From assembly GCF_001591625.1 (NCBI RefSeq), contig NZ_BCVG01000010.1, positions 1-64,000 on the forward strand: a stretch of 64,000 nt of DNA, written 5' to 3'. The notes beneath the pieces were generated by a model that was given only the letters and a program-made list of their open reading frames with translations, made no database searches and was not told where the DNA came from. Both the position numbers and the translations under genes were made by a program. This DNA is from Metabacillus fastidiosus NBRC 101226 (GTDB lineage Bacteria > Bacillota > Bacilli > Bacillales > Bacillaceae). Below, piece after piece: positions 24,186 through 32,278 of the stretch; positions within the stretch are counted from its first letter, which is position 1, and each line of letters opens with the position of its first letter.

Positions 24186-25067
24186 ATGAAACTACCAGCT
24201 CTCATTCTTGGCGGTGCTTTTAAAAAACAGGGATTATTAAATAGCAATATTGAAAGACATTCAAGACCGAATCACAAAGACTTGAATGAGAAATACTTCC
24301 GCCCATCTAAGCTGCCTGCTTTAAATAAAAGGAACTTGTCTTATTCAATTGGTGAAAAAGACTCGATACAAATAGAACTGCCAAAACAATTCATGCTTAC
24401 ACCTCGGGATACCATCATAAACTATTTTAGTATTTTACGAGAAGCTGCTCATTTATCAGACAATATAGCTGGAGGATGTGGAACAGTTGGTATGGCGACG
24501 TTGCCATATCCAGTTGTATATAATTTCCTAACTATAGAATATCAGAAAAGAGTGAATTATAAAAATTTTTTTAATTCTTTTCGAAATATAGGCCATATAA
24601 ATTTAGTTAAATTAAAGAGAGTAAGAAATGAGAAGGGAAAATGGGAATATTTCGCTGAAATCGAGACAATTGAGGGTTCTCTAAAAGGCTTAACATATTT
24701 TGCTTATTATTATAGTTTTATTACAATTATACGAGAAAACGATGTTTATAAAATAGATGATCTTCATTTTTATGGGGAGGATTTTTTATGTGCTCCGTAT
24801 CATGGATGGAGCCATGACGCTGAAGCGGTTGTAGATATTAAATATGGAAATTGGTGCAAACTTGTAAGCAGAAGGTATCCGACAGTTCAAAATGGCTATG
24901 TGAAAAATGTTTTCTTCAAGGGAACAGATGGAAATGATTATCTTTTTATTTTTTTTGAGCTGACGAATGGAACAGATATTGAAATTGCACAATATAGAAG
25001 GGGATTAGATGGGGGATGGATAGAGATAAAAATAGATCCTGAGAAATGTTTAGAACCTGTCCAATAA
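24186..25067 (+). CDS. Hypothetical protein, 293 residues
   Basis: Starts at ATG 24186, five bases after AAAGGAGGGG. No signal peptide and no membrane segment. A central segment (TPRDTIINYFSILREAAHLS, then DNIAGGCGTVGMATLPYPVV) and a C-terminal part rich in aromatic residues and beta strands (YLFIFFELTNGTDIEIAQYR) look like a globular soluble protein. I do not recognise the family. Its stop codon lies within the first bases of repeat copy B. Confidence 0.6.
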   Translation: MKLPALILGGAFKKQGLLNSNIERHSRPNHKDLNEKYFRPSKLPALNKRNLSYSIGEKDSIQIELPKQFMLTPRDTIINYFSILREAAHLSDNIAGGCGTVGMATLPYPVVYNFLTIEYQKRVNYKNFFNSFRNIGHINLVKLKRVRNEKGKWEYFAEIETIEGSLKGLTYFAYYYSFITIIRENDVYKIDDLHFYGEDFLCAPYHGWSHDAEAVVDIKYGNWCKLVSRRYPTVQNGYVKNVFFKGTDGNDYLFIFFELTNGTDIEIAQYRRGLDGGWIEIKIDPEKCLEPVQ

Positions 25068-25184
25068 GTCTCTCATAAGTCGTAAAAGTACTAAAAGGCC
25101 CCACTATGATTAATGATTCTCATAGTGGGGCTTTGCAGGAGGATGTCTAAAGGGAGCAGTTTTTACCCTTTTTTAGACATCTTC
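25060..25184 (+). repeat. Two-hairpin dispersed repeat, copy B
   Basis: Diverged copy: hairpin 1 pairs 25094-25108 with 25120-25134 (AAAGGCCCCACTATGA type) and hairpin 2 pairs 25142-25154 with 25167-25182 (GATGTCTAAAGGG type). It follows the stop codon of the + strand hypothetical gene in the same orientation and ends at the stop of the convergent transporter gene, so it can terminate both. Confidence 0.8.
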
Positions 25185-25185
25185 T

Positions 25186-26097
25186 TTAAATAGCAGATTG
25201 ATTATCTACTTGAATACTTTTTCCATTCTTTTTAGACATCCTCATATTTCCAATAATGATTCCACCTAAAATGAGAAGAACACCAAGCCATTGCAATAAC
25301 GTGACATCTTCTCTTAAAATAAGTGCAGACATAGAGACGACGACTGGAAGTTCAGCAGAGCTTAAAATTGTTCCGAGTCCAGGCCCAATATGTGGCATCC
25401 CAATAGAGAATAGAAGAGGCGGGAGCGCAACACCGAAAAATCCAAGGAATAAACCATACGGTGCAACTCCCGTTAATAATTCTGTATTAAATAAAAATGC
25501 TGGAGGGAGAAAGATTAAAACAACGATTACCCCGCCAGTTGTAAGAATGGCACTTTTTAAAACCGGAGGCAGCTCTTTTGCAACTGATCCGCTAATGAAA
25601 ATAAAGCTGGTAAATGTAAAAGCAGAAAGAAGTGCCCAAATTGTTCCTTGTAATGGAAGAGAAAGCTCCCCATTTAATACAAAACCTGCAGAGAGAACCG
25701 AACCGACAATTAAAATAGCAATTGCAATAAGTTTATTTTTCGTAGGCTTTTTCTTATAAAAAATCCATTCAAAAAGAGAGCCAATCCAAACAAATTGGAA
25801 TAAAAAGATAATTGCAAGTGAAGCATCAAGTGTTTTTAATGATTCATAATAAAAAAGTCCTGTCAGACCAAAAGGTACACCAGATATTAATAGTTTAAAT
25901 ATCTGTCCAAATTGTAATTTTTGTTTTTTTGTAAAAAGAGCGATGATCCAAATAAAAATTGCTCCAAATAAAAATTGGCTTCCAGTCACTTCCGGCATAG
26001 AAAAACCGGCAGCGTATGCGAGCTTTACAAATGTCGATAATAATCCATAGCAGCAACCGCCTAGAAACACAATAAATGCATATTGCCAAGTCTTCAT
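25186..26097 (-). CDS. EamA/DMT family transporter
   Basis: 303 residues from the ATG that follows AAAGGAGTAATTTTA on the minus strand; longer starts lack an SD. Ten predicted membrane segments in two EamA repeats (about 5-135 and 150-285), a typical drug/metabolite transporter layout, with a short Lys-rich tail. Likely an exporter or importer of a small metabolite; substrate unknown. Its leader carries its own promoter and a terminator-like hairpin just before the SD, so attenuation is possible. Confidence 0.88.
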   Translation of the reverse strand: MKTWQYAFIVFLGGCCYGLLSTFVKLAYAAGFSMPEVTGSQFLFGAIFIWIIALFTKKQKLQFGQIFKLLISGVPFGLTGLFYYESLKTLDASLAIIFLFQFVWIGSLFEWIFYKKKPTKNKLIAIAILIVGSVLSAGFVLNGELSLPLQGTIWALLSAFTFTSFIFISGSVAKELPPVLKSAILTTGGVIVVLIFLPPAFLFNTELLTGVAPYGLFLGFFGVALPPLLFSIGMPHIGPGLGTILSSAELPVVVSMSALILREDVTLLQWLGVLLILGGIIIGNMRMSKKNGKSIQVDNQSAI

Positions 26098-26125
26098 TAA
26101 AATTACTCCTTTCATCACATAAAAA

Positions 26126-26162
26126 GCCACACAATCATTTATTTACTAAACAATTGTGTGGC
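26126..26162 (-). terminator. Attenuator-like hairpin in the eamA-type gene leader
   Basis: On the minus strand GCCACACAAT pairs with ATTGTGTGGC (26153-26162 with 26126-26135) and is followed by TTTTTA and then the SD of the transporter gene. It is either the terminator of the 59-codon gene upstream or a regulated terminator in the transporter leader. Confidence 0.6.
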
Positions 26163-26231
26163 GAAAATAGAATTGCATCTAGAAAAGTCCACGGATCCCT
26201 AAAAGGTTTTATTAATTAAACTCTATTAATC

Positions 26232-26261
26232 AGTATAAGGGAGGAGAAAGGAATTTGTCAA
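26232..26261 (-). promoter_or_regulatory. Sigma-A promoter of the EamA transporter gene
   Basis: On the minus strand TTGACA (26261-26256), 18-base spacer, TATACT (26237-26232). It gives a leader of about 130 bases that includes the hairpin at 26126-26162. Confidence 0.6.
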
Positions 26262-26273
26262 TTCAAACCATGA

Positions 26274-26453
26274 TTAGAAAGCGTTTTCATAAATGATCCC
26301 TTTAAATTTGATTTTTAAGTCTGAGTTACTATTGTCATTTAAATGATTTTTTAAATCTTGAACTCTTTTTAATGCGTCTGTCATTCCAGTAGCATGTATC
26401 TTATGTTCACTTGTTTCATTACCTGTATCTATTAAAAAAACAAACTGTTTCAT
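26274..26453 (-). CDS. Small hypothetical protein, 59 residues
   Basis: The minus-strand frame begins MKQFVFLIDTGNETSEHKIH and ends KFKGIIYENAF. It has AAAGGGG seven to eight bases before ATG and no internal stop. It is predicted soluble, with a beta-alpha-beta-like pattern. No family is recognised. It lies between the flavohemoglobin terminator and the transporter promoter. Confidence 0.6.
   Translation of the reverse strand: MKQFVFLIDTGNETSEHKIHATGMTDALKRVQDLKNHLNDNSNSDLKIKFKGIIYENAF
26277..26290. promoter_or_regulatory. Near-perfect cre (CcpA) site
   Basis: Minus strand TGAAAACGCTTTCT differs from the cre consensus TGWAANCGNTNWCA only at the last base. It overlaps the end of the small gene and lies 16 bases upstream of the -35 box of the transporter promoter, so it may control that promoter in either direction. 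Confidence 0.45.
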
Positions 26454-26798
26454 TGTTTAATATTACCCCTTTAGATAGTATTATTAATGTTATCCTTATT
26501 ATAAATGAAAGCTGTTTTATTGTCAGCACATTCTGTTACATAATTGTGTATATATTGTGAAATCGTTTTCATTTTAAGTTTTTAAAAAATGTACACTTGT
26601 GAAGTTATACACAAATTTATATATAAGAAAAATATTTTATTAGAATATAATAACGCAGAACTAGTGAAATAGAAACAAAAAAATTCAGATCCTTTATAGA
26701 AACAGGGTCTGAATTTTTTTGTTTTACTGTGTTGAAATGTCCGATTAGTTTAATAACTGTTAGCAGGGAATAAAAATACTGATGGAGTTTTCCTTTAT
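26454..26798. other. Intergenic region with the flavohemoglobin terminator
   Basis: No gene found. Contains the terminator at 26677-26720 and otherwise AT-rich sequence. Confidence 0.5.
26677..26720 (-). terminator. Terminator of the flavohemoglobin gene
   Basis: AAAAAAATTCAGATCC / GGGTCTGAATTTTTTT hairpin (26677-26692 with 26705-26720), about 80 bases after the hmp stop on the minus strand, with T runs on both strands. Confidence 0.75.
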
Positions 26799-28073
26799 TC
26801 AATCGCTGTCCAAGTTACCAAAAGAACCAAAAAATTCATAGTGGATATTTTCTGCTGGAACATCCCATTGTTTTAATGCTTTGTTAATTGCTTTCATAAA
26901 CGGCTCCGGTCCGCAGAAATAAAAATTACCCTCATTGGAAGGAAGAATTTTTTGTAAAGCAGGTAATGTAATATAGCCTTCCTCATCAAAGTTATGAGAG
27001 ACCTTATCTTCATCGGTTGGTGTTTGATAAAAAGTAAAAGCTTTTACATTTTCATGTTCTGAAGATACTTTTTTTACATCTTCTTTAAAGGCATGTACTG
27101 TGCTATTCATTGCTGCATGAATATAGTAGACTTTTCGATCAGGCTGTTCATGAATAATGGTATTAAGCATGCTAAGCATAGGAGTTTGTCCAACACCGCC
27201 GCTAATCAAAATAACCGGTGCCCTGCTTTCCATATCCAAATAGAAATCTCCGGCCGGTGCTGTAATCGGGATAGTATCTCCTTCATTAAAAAGCTCATGC
27301 AAATCAGTAGATACGACTCCTTTCGGATAACCTTCTTCAAGAGCATCCTCCCGTTTTACACTTATGCGAAAATAATCTAAGCCAGGGCGATCTGATAAGC
27401 TGTACTGGCGCAAATGTGTGAATTCCTCTTGTTCGATATCGACCTTAATTGTAATATACTGTCCCGGAATAAATAATGGTAATTCATTCCCGTCTTTAGG
27501 TTTCAAATAAAAAGAAGTAATAACATCACTTTCCCTTACCTTTTTATCGATAACGAAGTCTTTAAAACCACCCCAGCCTCCTGGTGCCGATTCTGTTGTT
27601 TTATAAAGGATGCCTTCCATTTTGATAAATACATCAGCAATAATTGTGTAAGCATCTGCCCATGCATCAATAATTTCAGGCGTTGCTGCTTCACCAAGAA
27701 TTTCTTTAATAGCACCTAATAAATTTTCACCGACGATCGGATACTGTTCAGGTTTAATTTGCAAGCTGCGGTGCTTTTGTCCGATTCTTTCGAGTGCAGG
27801 CATAATGGCACTCATATCTTCAATATTGGCAGCAGCTGCATAAACAGCATTGGCAAGTGCTTTCGGCTGATGACCTGTTTTTTGATGTGTTAAATTAAAA
27901 ACATTTTTCAATTCTGGATGGTTTTCGAATAAACGTTCATAAAATCTTGTTGTAATTGCTTCACCGTGTTCAAGTACAACGGGTAATGTTGCTTTTACAA
28001 TTTCTAATTTTTCAGGGTCTAATTTTTTAACTGTTTTTAAGATATCTTCCCATACATACTTTCTAGCAGTCAT
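26799..28073 (-). CDS. hmp: Flavohemoglobin, nitric oxide dioxygenase
   Basis: 424 residues. Globin domain (about 18-150) with proximal haem histidine His101 in RIGQKHRSL, FAD-binding reductase domain (about 165-275, LRQYSLSDRPG) and NAD-binding domain (VILISGGVGQTPMLSML, FYFCGPEPFM). Converts NO and O2 to nitrate using NAD(P)H, protecting the cell from nitrosative stress. The chain has about 15 extra N-terminal residues (MTARKYVWEDILKTVKK) compared with typical Hmp, but the SD GGAGGG six bases upstream supports this start. No NsrR gene is adjacent. Confidence 0.96.
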   Translation of the reverse strand: MTARKYVWEDILKTVKKLDPEKLEIVKATLPVVLEHGEAITTRFYERLFENHPELKNVFNLTHQKTGHQPKALANAVYAAAANIEDMSAIMPALERIGQKHRSLQIKPEQYPIVGENLLGAIKEILGEAATPEIIDAWADAYTIIADVFIKMEGILYKTTESAPGGWGGFKDFVIDKKVRESDVITSFYLKPKDGNELPLFIPGQYITIKVDIEQEEFTHLRQYSLSDRPGLDYFRISVKREDALEEGYPKGVVSTDLHELFNEGDTIPITAPAGDFYLDMESRAPVILISGGVGQTPMLSMLNTIIHEQPDRKVYYIHAAMNSTVHAFKEDVKKVSSEHENVKAFTFYQTPTDEDKVSHNFDEEGYITLPALQKILPSNEGNFYFCGPEPFMKAINKALKQWDVPAENIHYEFFGSFGNLDSD

Positions 28074-28163
28074 ATTTATCCCTCCATTGTAATGAAGTAT
28101 TTCTAAAGAGTTAATATACCCGAAAGAATGGAGGGATATTCATAATATGGTTAATAGTGGGAT

Positions 28164-29336
28164 TTAATTTTCTTCCATATAAGATAATACTGCTGTACCT
28201 AGCACCTTTGCAGCGATTAATAAAGCTTTTTCATCGAAATCAAATTTTGCATGATGATGAGGATATGTTTCACGTCCGGCAATTTTTGCTCCTGTCATGA
28301 AAAAAGTGCCTTTTACATGTTGTAAATAATAAGCGAAATCTTCTGCCCCCATCCGTGGTTCATATTCTTTCACAGATTGAACATCCGGTACAGTTTCAGC
28401 TGTCTTTGCAATGAATTCTGTTTCTTCTTTATGGTTTACTGTTGCGGGGTATCCTTTTAAAAATGTGTAATCATAGCTGACATTTGCAGTGAGGCAAGTA
28501 CCTTTTATAATACGTTCTATCTCTTCTTCAATAAAATCTCTTGTGTCTTCTTTGAACGTTCTTACTGTACCTGCTAAAACAGCAGAATCTGCAATAATAT
28601 TAAATGGATTTTTAGCTTCAAAGGAACAAACCGAGACGACAGCACTATCTAACGGGCTTACACGTCTGCTTACAATTTGCTGGAGACTGGTTACAAGCTG
28701 GGAACCGACGACAATGCTGTCTTTTGTCCGTTCAGGCTGTGATGCATGGCCTCCATATCCTTGAATTTTGATATCAAAGCGGTCAGCAGCAGCCATGAAT
28801 GGTCCGACCTTATAGCCGATTTCACCAAGCGGTGCTGTAGCCCATAAATGTGTACCAAAAATAACATCAACACCGTCAAGGCAGCCGTCCTCAATCATCG
28901 CAATTGCACCACCTGGAGGAAGTTCTTCTGCATGCTGATGAATAAAGACGACAGATCCTTCCAGTTCGCTTTTTAATTTATTTAATGCTTTTGCAACACC
29001 TAATAATGTTGCCGTATGTCCATCATGCCCGCAAGCATGCATAACCCCGTCTACTTTTGATCTATAGGCTGCTTCATTTTCTTCCTGGATTGGAAGTGCA
29101 TCAAAATCAGCTCTTAATGCAACTGTTGGTCCAGGCTTTTCACCTCTTAAAGTTGCAACAACACCTCGTCCACCGACATTTGTTCGAACATCATGCCCGA
29201 GTTTTTCATGAAATGCCGCAATAAATTTCGGTGTCTCTACTTCTTCAAATGAAAGCTCAGGATATTGATGCAAATGACGTCTAATCTCTACCATCTCTTT
29301 ATAAAACCCATCAAGCAATTCATATAGTTTCTTCAT
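28164..29336 (-). CDS. M20 family amidohydrolase (N-acyl amino acid hydrolase type)
   Basis: 390 residues. Peptidase M20D layout: catalytic metal-binding core (about 1-180 and 295-390) with the HACGHDGHTATLLG motif near residue 105 and HQHAEELPPGGA near 135, plus a lid/dimerisation domain (185-290). C-terminal metal ligand region is AEDFAYYLQHVKG. Relatives hydrolyse N-acetyl or other N-acyl amino acids, indole conjugates or hippurate; the substrate is not fixed by sequence. Such enzymes also work in S-substituted cysteine pathways, but this gene is 25 kb from that operon. Confidence 0.9.
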   Translation of the reverse strand: MKKLYELLDGFYKEMVEIRRHLHQYPELSFEEVETPKFIAAFHEKLGHDVRTNVGGRGVVATLRGEKPGPTVALRADFDALPIQEENEAAYRSKVDGVMHACGHDGHTATLLGVAKALNKLKSELEGSVVFIHQHAEELPPGGAIAMIEDGCLDGVDVIFGTHLWATAPLGEIGYKVGPFMAAADRFDIKIQGYGGHASQPERTKDSIVVGSQLVTSLQQIVSRRVSPLDSAVVSVCSFEAKNPFNIIADSAVLAGTVRTFKEDTRDFIEEEIERIIKGTCLTANVSYDYTFLKGYPATVNHKEETEFIAKTAETVPDVQSVKEYEPRMGAEDFAYYLQHVKGTFFMTGAKIAGRETYPHHHAKFDFDEKALLIAAKVLGTAVLSYMEEN

Positions 29337-29496
29337 ATTTAACTCCCCCTATTTCTAAAATGATATCATGCCCGGGGGTTTTCTACATTAGTTAAAGATT
29401 CAATTATAAATACATGCTAACTAAAATTCTTTCGGAATGGATTATTACTGCACTAGATGAACAGGTTGTATTAATAAGAAGGAGGGATGAATTGCA

Positions 29497-29883
29497 ATGA
29501 ATATTATTGATCGTTTAAAGAAGTTTATCATTGATCAAACTGTTATTCCGAAATCAATTAAAATCCATCCGAAATATATAGAGGAACTCGAGAATGCGAA
29601 ATATGCATACAGACTTGAACGCCGGGTTAATGGAGATGTGAGGAAGTTTATGGGGATTGAACTCATTCCAGATGAAGAGACAGATATATTTGAAGCAGCA
29701 GAGAAAGATGAGAATGATCATTGTATTGTGAAAAAGGAAGTAAAAAGATTGAAAGAAAAGTATGAAAAGAAAGATAATGAGGCAGCAAAAGACATTAGTT
29801 TGCTATTTGGATATATAGGTTATTTTGAACGTGAACTGGAAGACAAGCGCAATTATCTTTGGTATTTAAAGAAACAGCAGTAA
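29497..29883 (+). CDS. Hypothetical protein, 128 residues
   Basis: Soluble, highly charged, mostly alpha-helical protein with coiled-coil tendency in the second half (KKEVKRLKEKYEKKDNEAAK). GGAGGG lies ten bases before the ATG. No known domain recognised. It is followed after about 100 bases by the drug transporter gene on the same strand. Confidence 0.55.
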   Translation: MNIIDRLKKFIIDQTVIPKSIKIHPKYIEELENAKYAYRLERRVNGDVRKFMGIELIPDEETDIFEAAEKDENDHCIVKKEVKRLKEKYEKKDNEAAKDISLLFGYIGYFERELEDKRNYLWYLKKQQ

Positions 29884-29985
29884 TCGTTTTTATAGTAAAA
29901 TTTACAAAAAATAATTTGCAGTAAAGCATATCCATATGATTCAATAAAAGGCGGCAGCTAATTTATAAAAAAGGGAGAAAACTTA

Positions 29986-31509
29986 GTGGAAGCAAATAAA
30001 AATATTAACTTTGTCGTTGCGGGCCTATTATTGACGATTTTAATGTCATCTATGGATAATACGATCGTTGCAACAGCAATGGGTACAATTGTTGGTGAAA
30101 TGGGTGGATTGGATAAATTCATCTGGGTTACTTCCGCGTATATGGTAGCAGAAATGGCTGGTATGCCTATTTTTGGTAAACTATCTGATATGTACGGAAG
30201 GAAACGTTTTTTTATTTTTGGACTTATCGTTTTTTTACTCGGTTCGATTCTTTGCGGAACAGCACAAAGTATTGAGCAGCTTAGTCTTTACAGGGCAATT
30301 CAAGGAATCGGCGGCGGAGCATTAATTCCGATTACTTTCACTATTTTATTTGATATTTTCCCACCGGAAAAACGTGGTAAAATGACAGGATTATTCGGAG
30401 CAGTTTTCGGTCTTTCAAGTGTATTCGGACCGCTCCTCGGCGCATATATTACAGATTACATAAGCTGGCATTGGATTTTCTATATTAACCTGCCGCTCGG
30501 TTTTATCGCATTTTTCTTCGTTTTAAAATATTATAAGGAATCTCATGAACATTCAAAACAGCGCATTGACTGGCTCGGTGCATTTACACTTGTTGGAGCA
30601 GTCGTCTGTCTCATATTCGCTTTAGAGCTTGGCGGGAATAAATATGAATGGAACTCAGCTGTTATTATAGGTTTATTTAGCACCTTCTCTGTTTTATTCG
30701 TCGCATTCTTATTTATTGAGAGAACAGTAACAGAACCGATTATTTCATTTAAAATGTTCCAAAATCGTCTATTTGCCGCCAGTACTCTTGTTGGTCTTTG
30801 TTATGGGGTAGGATTCATTGTTGCCGCAGTCTATATCCCAATTTATGTTCAAGGTGTGACAGGAGGATCAGCGACGAATTCGGGTCTTATTTTGCTGCCG
30901 ATGATGCTCGGTGTAGTTGTTTCCAGTCAGCTTGGCGCTATTTTGGCAGCTAAAGTTGGTTATCGAAATGTCATGATCGTATTTGCCCTTATTTTTGTAC
31001 TTGGCATTTATCTGCTTGGTACATTGGATGAAAATACATCGAAAATGACACTGACTATTTTTATGATTATCGTTGGTCTTGGTACTGGTGCTTCGTTCTC
31101 TGTCATAAGTATGGCAGCAATTCATCATATGGATGTAAGACAGAGAGGTTCAGCAAATTCTACTATTTCCTTCGTTCGCCAATTAGGAATGACGATTGGA
31201 ATTACAGTTTACGGAATCATTCAAAGAAATGAATTCACAGATAAAATGGCCAGTGCTTTTGATAAGACAGGACAAATATTCCAGGGAGGAATGTCAGCTG
31301 ATCCTCGGGCTATCCTGTCACCTGAAGCACGAGCATCCATTCCAGCCCCTATTTTAGAAAAAATAACGAATATACTCGCAAGCTCGATTACACAGACATT
31401 TACATGGGCTCTTATTCCAGCGGGTTTAGTTATCGTATTTGTTTTCTTATTAACGAATGACCGTTTAGTAACATCAGCACAGCCAAAAGAGAAGATACAA
31501 GCAGAATAA
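29986..31509 (+). CDS. MFS multidrug transporter, DHA2 (EmrB/QacA) family, 14 membrane segments
   Basis: 507 residues starting at GTG 29986 (GGGAGAAAA upstream). The family motif in segment 1 is visible (LMSSMDNTIVATAMGTIVGEM), as is motif A GKLSDMYGRKRFF between segments 2 and 3 and the motif-C-like GLSSVFGPLLGAYITD. Such proteins pump drugs and other lipophilic compounds out in exchange for protons. No adjacent TetR or MarR regulator is seen, so regulation is unclear. It ends at a bidirectional terminator. Confidence 0.92.
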   Translation: MEANKNINFVVAGLLLTILMSSMDNTIVATAMGTIVGEMGGLDKFIWVTSAYMVAEMAGMPIFGKLSDMYGRKRFFIFGLIVFLLGSILCGTAQSIEQLSLYRAIQGIGGGALIPITFTILFDIFPPEKRGKMTGLFGAVFGLSSVFGPLLGAYITDYISWHWIFYINLPLGFIAFFFVLKYYKESHEHSKQRIDWLGAFTLVGAVVCLIFALELGGNKYEWNSAVIIGLFSTFSVLFVAFLFIERTVTEPIISFKMFQNRLFAASTLVGLCYGVGFIVAAVYIPIYVQGVTGGSATNSGLILLPMMLGVVVSSQLGAILAAKVGYRNVMIVFALIFVLGIYLLGTLDENTSKMTLTIFMIIVGLGTGASFSVISMAAIHHMDVRQRGSANSTISFVRQLGMTIGITVYGIIQRNEFTDKMASAFDKTGQIFQGGMSADPRAILSPEARASIPAPILEKITNILASSITQTFTWALIPAGLVIVFVFLLTNDRLVTSAQPKEKIQAE

Positions 31510-31513
31510 AATA

Positions 31514-31553
31514 AAAAAATGCCTCACTTCATTTTAGAAGGAAGGCATTTTTT
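31514..31553. terminator. Bidirectional terminator
   Basis: AAAAAATGCCT (31514-31524) pairs with AGGCATTTTTT (31543-31553) between convergent genes. Confidence 0.85.
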
Positions 31554-31557
31554 GCAT

Positions 31558-32049
31558 TTAATCTATTATTTTCTCGAAATGAATGCGTTTGTTAATCGCA
31601 ATGATAATTGGTGCCCCTGCAAACATGACAACGAATTCTCCGATAGCTGTCGTTAACCATAATAGAGAAAACGGTAAATCTAAATCTGTGAAAATATACA
31701 ATTCAAATGCAATAATAAACATCGTAAATGAAAAGACGATCGTATTAATAAACATTCGCATCCAAATTCCTTTTATATAGCGCGCTGTAACAATTGTAAT
31801 AAGCAGGGCAATCAGTGATTGTCCAACGCCGAAAATAACATCGACCTTCATTGGCGAAAAAAATAAATTTGCCAGAAATACACCTAAAAGAATTCCATAT
31901 ATATATTTCTTATTGAAAACAATTAGATGATTAAATATTTCAGGGATACGAAATTGGATATTCCCAAATCCAATTGGCTGGATGAGCATTGTTACGACAA
32001 TATATATCGCAGCTAAGAGCCCATTCACAACAAGGGTTTTTACTTTCAT
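31558..32049 (-). CDS. queT: QueT family transporter (ECF substrate-binding subunit for queuosine precursors)
   Basis: 163 residues, five to six membrane segments, QueT family pattern (GLLAAIYIVVTMLIQPIGFG, then NIQFRIPEIFNHLIVFNKKY). It should capture preQ1 or preQ0 and pass it into the cell with shared ECF energising subunits encoded elsewhere. The assignment is strengthened by a preQ1-I riboswitch directly upstream that includes the ribosome binding site. Confidence 0.9.
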   Translation of the reverse strand: MKVKTLVVNGLLAAIYIVVTMLIQPIGFGNIQFRIPEIFNHLIVFNKKYIYGILLGVFLANLFFSPMKVDVIFGVGQSLIALLITIVTARYIKGIWMRMFINTIVFSFTMFIIAFELYIFTDLDLPFSLLWLTTAIGEFVVMFAGAPIIIAINKRIHFEKIID

Positions 32050-32057
32050 ATTTAAAT

Positions 32058-32097
32058 CTCTCCTTAGTTTTTTATCGTGGGATGGTTACGAACCACG
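32058..32097 (-). promoter_or_regulatory. PreQ1-I riboswitch controlling queT
   Basis: On the minus strand: CGTGGTTCGTAACCATCCC, then ACGATAAAAAACTAAGGAG. The CGTGG/CCACG stem, C-rich loop segment and A-rich tail ATAAAAAACTAAGGAG match the preQ1 class I aptamer. The SD (AAGGAG) is the 3' end of the aptamer, so ligand binding should hide it and stop translation of queT. Confidence 0.88.
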
Positions 32098-32235
32098 TTA
32101 TGCGTACATTCAAGAAGAAAATAATAAAGCAATGCGATCTATTCGTCAATATGATAAGTATGGAAACTTTTCTGTTTTTTTAATAAGAAGAACCTGTTTT
32201 TACTTTGAGTTTTTGGTAGCACTTTCCTATGAATT

Positions 32236-32244
32236 TGTTATAAT
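32236..32244 (+). promoter_or_regulatory. Extended -10 promoter of the GGDEF-EAL gene
   Basis: TGTTATAAT (TGnTATAAT) at 32236-32244; no good -35 box is present, as is common for extended -10 promoters. Start of transcription would be near 32251, about 30 bases before the ATG. Confidence 0.45.
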
Positions 32245-32278
32245 TTTTACAAGACTAAAAAAAGTGGGTTGAAAACAA

